DNA from: Saltatorellus ferox
GTDB lineage: Bacteria; Planctomycetota; UBA1135; GCA-002686595
Length of the DNA stretch: 64,000 nucleotides
NCBI GenBank assembly: GCA_007751475.1
Contig: CP036434.1
Coordinates: 4,717,524 to 4,781,523 of the forward strand
Direction of reading: 5' to 3'
This document shows, one piece after another, positions 60,361-64,000 of the stretch. Position numbers and translations under genes: made by a program. Each line of letters begins with the position of its first letter. Positions within the stretch are counted from its first letter, which is position 1. The notes below the pieces were generated by a model. The model was not told where the DNA came from, searched no databases, and worked only from the letters and a program-made list of their open reading frames with translations.

Positions 60361-62490
60361 TCACCGGACGGCTGGCTCCCGGTCCCAGCAACGATGCTGG
60401 CTCGCCTCCTCGACGAACGTCTTCACCGCCTTGTTCGACAGCTCGACCAGGCCGTCGTCCTCGGCGGCAAACCGCTCAATATTGGCTCGCTCGAGGATCG
60501 TGACGATCTCCGGCGTGTAACCGATGACCTTGAGATGCGCGAAGGCGTCGCGAACCCAGTCCACCGAAGCGGAGAGCGATAGAAGTTCTTCGACCTCGTC
60601 CGGTCCCGGGATCAGCACCACGGCATCGAAGACAGCGGACGGAGCGCCCGCGAGGAAGTGGTCGACCTCGAGGCTCGTGCCGTCATCGAGCGCCACAGGA
60701 GCGGGGCGCACGGCGACCGTCGCGAGCTGGCCCCCGGCCGCCTTCACGGCCTTTTTGAGGGCCCTGAAGAGCCGTGAGGGCGCTCCGTCGGTCACGAGCA
60801 CGCCTACCTTTTTCCCGCCGAGATCACCCTTGACCGCTCGGTACTGCGATAGGGCCGGTGACGGCTCTATATCCCTGGGCTCCACCGCCGGCCTGGCGGG
60901 CCTGATCTTCCCCTCGAGGCCGAGCTTCTCCGCAACCGACTTCGCGAGGTCCGGGTCCACCACCATGAGGTGCCCGACCATGCGCTCGCGAATCTCCTGC
61001 CTCTGCACCTTTCCGAGCTCGAAGGAGAAGCCGCCGATGATGTGACGTTGCTCGGGTTCGGTCATCGAATGCCAGAATTGACGCGCCTGGGTGTAGTGAT
61101 CCGCGAAGCTTTCCGGACGAATGCGAAGCTTCTGGCCGAACTCTTCCGCGGGGTAGCTCTGGAAGCCGCGCTTGGGGTCCTCGCGAGGTCCGCCGTCGTC
61201 GAGACTGTTGGGCTCATAGGCGACTCGAGTGGCCTGGGCCCCCGTCTGCATGTGCCCGTCTCGCTGGAAGTTGCCGACCGGACACCGCGGCTTGTTGACC
61301 GGGATCTGGTGAAAGTTAGGGCTTCCCAGGCGCGAAAGCTGGGTGTCCAGGTAGGAGAAGAGACGACCCTGGAGGAGGGGATCGTTGGAGAGATCGATGC
61401 CAGGAACCACGTGCGATGGGCAGAAGGCGACCTGCTCCGTCTCGGCAAAGAAGTTGTCGACGTTCCGATTCAGCACCATCTTGCCGAGCGGCCGCAGCGG
61501 CACGAGTTCTTCGGGTACCAGCTTGGTGGGATCCAGCACATCGAAGTCGAAGGCGTCAGCCTCTTCCTCGCTGAACGCCTGCACCGACAGCTCCCACTCC
61601 GGGTAATCGCCGTCCTCGATCGCATTCCAGAGATCGCGGCGATGGAAGTCCGGATCGGCGCCTGCGATTGCCAGAGCCTCGTCCCAGATCAGGGAGACGG
61701 CGCCCAGCTTGGGGCGCCAGTGGAACTTCACGAACGTGGACTTCCCGGACTTGTTGATGAGGCGGAACGTGTGCACGCCGAAGCCGTCCATCATCCGGAA
61801 CGACCTTGGAATGGCGCGGTCGCTCATCACCCACATCAGCATGTTCACCGATTCGGGGGTAAGCGAAACGAAGTCCCAGAAGCTGTCGTGGGCTGACTGG
61901 GCCTGTGGGAAGCCGCGATCGGGTGCAGGCTTCACCGAGTGGATCAGGTCCGGGAACTTGATCGCGTCCTGGATGAAGAAGACGGGGATGTTGTTTCCGA
62001 CGAGATCGTAGTTGCCTTCGGTCGTGTAAAACTTGACGGCAAAGCCTCGCACGTCGCGCGCGGTGTCGGGGGATCCCTTGCTCCCCGCGACCGTCGAGAA
62101 GCGAACGAATACATCCGTCTTCACGCCAGGCTGCAAGAAGGCTGCCTTGGTCAGCGGCGCATTTTTTCCGTAGGCCTCGAAGTACCCGTGCGCCGCGTAG
62201 CCGCGAGCGTGCACCGCACGCTCCGGAATGCGCTCATGGTCGAAGTGCGTGATCTTCTCACGCATGAAGGAGTCTTCGATCAACTGCGGCCCGCGGGGCC
62301 CTACCGTCAGGGTGTTCTGATGGTCGGCGATGGGTACGCCTTGGTTCGATGTGAGGACTTCACCCGTGGTGGTCTGGTGGGGCTCACCGCCCTCGCCCAC
62401 TTGCATCTTGGCCGCGGCCTGTCGGCCCGTGCTCCGGGACTTCTTGCTTCTTGCGTTCTCGCGGGTGTTCTTCTTGGGTGCGTTCGCCAT
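60361..62490 (-). CDS. katE: large-subunit catalase (HPII type)
   Basis: The ATG at 62490 gives 709 residues, close to the 753 of HPII. A Lys/Arg-rich N-terminus precedes the catalase core: active-site His in [14 protein letters not shown], Asn in [11 protein letters not shown], and the haem-ligand Tyr in [37 protein letters not shown] completes the core. After residue 550 comes the flavodoxin/DJ-1-like C-terminal domain of large catalases ([29 protein letters not shown]). It breaks down hydrogen peroxide in the cytoplasm. Its neighbours DUF2383 and DUF892 suggest a general stress regulon; a GTG/ATG start farther upstream (62571) adds basic text and is less likely. Confidence 0.96.
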   Translation of the reverse strand: MANAPKKNTRENARSKKSRSTGRQAAAKMQVGEGGEPHQTTTGEVLTSNQGVPIADHQNTLTVGPRGPQLIEDSFMREKITHFDHERIPERAVHARGYAAHGYFEAYGKNAPLTKAAFLQPGVKTDVFVRFSTVAGSKGSPDTARDVRGFAVKFYTTEGNYDLVGNNIPVFFIQDAIKFPDLIHSVKPAPDRGFPQAQSAHDSFWDFVSLTPESVNMLMWVMSDRAIPRSFRMMDGFGVHTFRLINKSGKSTFVKFHWRPKLGAVSLIWDEALAIAGADPDFHRRDLWNAIEDGDYPEWELSVQAFSEEEADAFDFDVLDPTKLVPEELVPLRPLGKMVLNRNVDNFFAETEQVAFCPSHVVPGIDLSNDPLLQGRLFSYLDTQLSRLGSPNFHQIPVNKPRCPVGNFQRDGHMQTGAQATRVAYEPNSLDDGGPREDPKRGFQSYPAEEFGQKLRIRPESFADHYTQARQFWHSMTEPEQRHIIGGFSFELGKVQRQEIRERMVGHLMVVDPDLAKSVAEKLGLEGKIRPARPAVEPRDIEPSPALSQYRAVKGDLGGKKVGVLVTDGAPSRLFRALKKAVKAAGGQLATVAVRPAPVALDDGTSLEVDHFLAGAPSAVFDAVVLIPGPDEVEELLSLSASVDWVRDAFAHLKVIGYTPEIVTILERANIERFAAEDDGLVELSNKAVKTFVEEASQHRCWDREPAVR

Positions 62491-62697
62491 GATCGAGGTG
62501 CTGTTCTCCGGGAAGTGACCTACTCGCGCCCCGCCCCGAACGTTCGAGGGCAGGAGCCGGTAGAGCTTCACTCTTCCCTTGGAGTTCAGAGAAACCTAAA
62601 AACGGCGTGGACTGTGGAAGCAGACGTCGCGGGAGCAGCCTGCGGTCGGTGCCCTGCTGCTTCGTCCGCGAGCCAAATCTCTCCTCGCAACGCGATC

Positions 62698-62731
62698 ACC
62701 CGCCTACCGACCTTCCGTCAGGTAGGCGGGT
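62698..62731 (-). terminator. hairpin downstream of the DUF892 gene
   Basis: ACCCGCCTACC (62698-62708) and GGTAGGCGGGT (62721-62731) are 11-bp perfect arms around a 12-base loop, starting 10 bases after the DUF892 stop on the minus strand. No T-run follows, so this is a probable but unproven terminator. Confidence 0.6.
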
Positions 62732-62741
62732 CGGGATCGGA

Positions 62742-63230
62742 TCAGGCGACCGCTGCGTCCTTGTTGATCGAGGAGGCGAGCTTGGTCAACTTCTTGTCGG
62801 TCGACTCCTCTTCGTCGAGGATCGCGCCGATCAACTTCTTGACGTCGGTCAGATCGAGCACCTCCGCCCACTGACACATGGTCCCGTAGGTGGCGATCTC
62901 GTAGTGCTCGACCTTCTGCGCGGCGGCGATCAGGAGAGCGTCCCGAACGCAGCCTGCGTCGTTCTCTTCGATGATTTCTTCACCTTCTTCGATGAGGCCC
63001 TTGATGGCCTCGCAGGTCTTGGCCCTCGGCTTCAGGTCCAGAAGCCCGAACACCTTCTCGAGCTGCTCGACCTGTGTGATGGTCTCTTTCGCATGGCCCT
63101 CGAAGGCTGCGGTCAGTTCATCGTTCTCTGCGGCTTTTGCCATCTTGGGAATGGCCTTGGTGAGCTGTTTCTCAGCGAAGTAGATGTCTCGGAGGAGGTC
63201 AACGAATGCGGAATGAAGATTCTGTGCCAT
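62742..63230 (-). CDS. DUF892 (YciE/YciF-like) ferritin-like protein
   Basis: The 162-residue product has the length and motifs of the family: LLRDIYFAEKQLTKAIPKM near the start, AFEGHAKETITQVEQLEKVF, CEAIKGLIEEGEEIIEE, and QKVEHYEIATYGTMC with the metal-binding Glu and His. DUF892 proteins form diiron four-helix bundles and are induced by osmotic or oxidative stress. Position beside katE and DUF2383 supports a stress role. It is followed by a hairpin and preceded by decayed DNA. Confidence 0.93.
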   Translation of the reverse strand: MAQNLHSAFVDLLRDIYFAEKQLTKAIPKMAKAAENDELTAAFEGHAKETITQVEQLEKVFGLLDLKPRAKTCEAIKGLIEEGEEIIEENDAGCVRDALLIAAAQKVEHYEIATYGTMCQWAEVLDLTDVKKLIGAILDEEESTDKKLTKLASSINKDAAVA

Positions 63231-63310
63231 GCGCGCAGCTCAGCTCCGCCCACTAAAACCTGGCTCCGAGCCGGATGAAATCCAGGTCACCCTGCCACTT
63301 CATCGGCGGG

Positions 63311-63680
63311 TCACTGGAAAATGACCGACAGACCCTTGGTGCCATTCGAGCTGCTCATGCCGCCCAGGCCGTCACGGAACCAGACCTGAGAGTCTCAGGT
63401 GTCGCCGGGCATCGCGGCCACGATGCCGGCGCCAACAAGATCTCTCTCGCCCTGGAACTGCTGAGCGAGCAAGGTGAGAATCAGGGGCTCCGCGGTCACG
63501 GCGGCTGCTCCCGTCGCTGTGGCGATACAGGAGGACGAAGCCGCGTCGTTGCGACTCGTCACAGCCCTGGCCCTGGAGGTCCCCGAAGATCGGGAGGCCG
63601 GCCGTCGGGACCTCACCATGGAGCATGGCCGGATCCTCCTCGCCGCCAAAACTGCCGAAGAAGTATCGCTCCAACCACAC
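63311..63680 (-). pseudogene. decayed C-terminal fragment of a secreted protein
   Basis: Reading leftward from 63680, one frame has GLPIFGDLQGQGCDESQRRG and FVLLYRHSDGSS; after a frameshift, another has ILTLLAQQFQGERDLVGAG and IVAAMPGDT, then an in-frame TGA at 63395-63397, then DSQVWFRDGLGGMSSSNGTK and GLSVIFQ and a stop at 63311. PGDT-(W)-xxQ-xWFRD...SN matches the end of the shared secreted C-terminal module, with TGA where the module has Trp (TGG). At least one frameshift and one nonsense change mark it as dead. The 170 bases after 63830 show no feature. Confidence 0.6.
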
Positions 63681-64000
63681 CGACCCCCGCGGAGACGAAT
63701 CGACGCCATGACGAGCACAACGCTCGCCCTCGGGATCGCCGTTCTCGCGCTGACGGACGCTGCGAAGAGCGCGACCGACCAGAGCTCTTGGCGGCCATGG
63801 ACGGCGACCAGATCGCCCCCAATCCGTAGCCGCGTCCAGGCCGGCGCGAAGGGCGGCTTAAGGAGCACGAAGAGGGGCCGGTCAGGAATCCCCATCGACT
63901 GCCCCAATATGAGCACAGTCCCTATACGAACTTCGTTTAGGCAAAATGCGGGAAGATCCGGGAGGGGCCGCCTTGGCGCTCTGCGCCACAGCCCAATAAG

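Noticed and set aside
63395-63397. A second in-frame TGA as a selenocysteine codon
   Set aside because: The position is Trp in the intact paralogues, there is a nearby frameshift, and no SECIS-like hairpin was noticed.

Overview
The window is high-GC, gene-dense DNA that most resembles a planctomycete (phylum Planctomycetota, probably a Saltatorellus/Poly30-like lineage; this is inferred from protein character, since no rRNA is present). Supporting signs are many large secreted proteins, several sharing a C-terminal domain with an IGRYVGPGQ motif; ECF sigma factors paired with membrane anti-sigma proteins or Ser/Thr kinases; sulfatases; a DUF1800 lipoprotein; and a lipid A gene (lpxB), which indicates an outer membrane. 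No tRNA, rRNA, CRISPR array or intact transposon was seen.

Layout. 0-8.4 kb: a cut-off DUF1800 lipoprotein, a DUF72 protein, secreted and membrane proteins of unknown role, and an ECF sigma/anti-sigma pair. 8.5-20.4 kb: a sigma factor fused to a membrane anchor and regulatory-like domains, then secreted proteins (beta-propeller, S8 peptidase with PKD domains, two beta-helix proteins). In this block every intergenic gap carries a member of one palindromic repeat family (GGCGGTACCGAACCC...), absent elsewhere in the window. 20.5-33.8 kb: tag glycosylase, a putative metallopeptidase, lpxB, an ECF sigma factor with a likely membrane partner, YbjQ, a sulfatase-fold protein, a frameshifted vWA protein, and a TPR-DUF898 membrane protein translationally coupled to an M48 peptidase. 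33.9-43.1 kb: secreted proteins, an iodotyrosine-deiodinase-like flavoprotein, a sulfatase and a second M48 peptidase.

43.1-50.2 kb is a complete minus-strand tryptophan operon, trpL-E-G-D-C-F-B-A, in which the enzyme genes overlap by 4-8 bases. It is preceded by a leader peptide with four Trp codons in six positions and a 15-bp terminator-like hairpin, i.e. classical attenuation. 50.4-54 kb holds a GT39-like membrane glycosyltransferase and decayed fragments (IS91-type transposase, FG-GAP/VCBS-like protein). 54-57.4 kb is a sigma factor plus a giant Ser/Thr kinase.

57.7-59.4 kb holds the most striking locus: a LarA-family gene overlaps by 4 bases a short membrane-anchored heavy-metal-associated (HMA) domain gene that is interrupted by one in-frame TGA exactly at the metal-binding position. 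Immediately after the TGA lies a 14-bp hairpin with an apical CGUGUU loop. This looks like a selenocysteine codon with a bacterial SECIS element. 59.8-63.2 kb is a stress cluster (DUF2383, large-subunit catalase, DUF892). The right end carries a decayed copy of a secreted-protein C-terminus.
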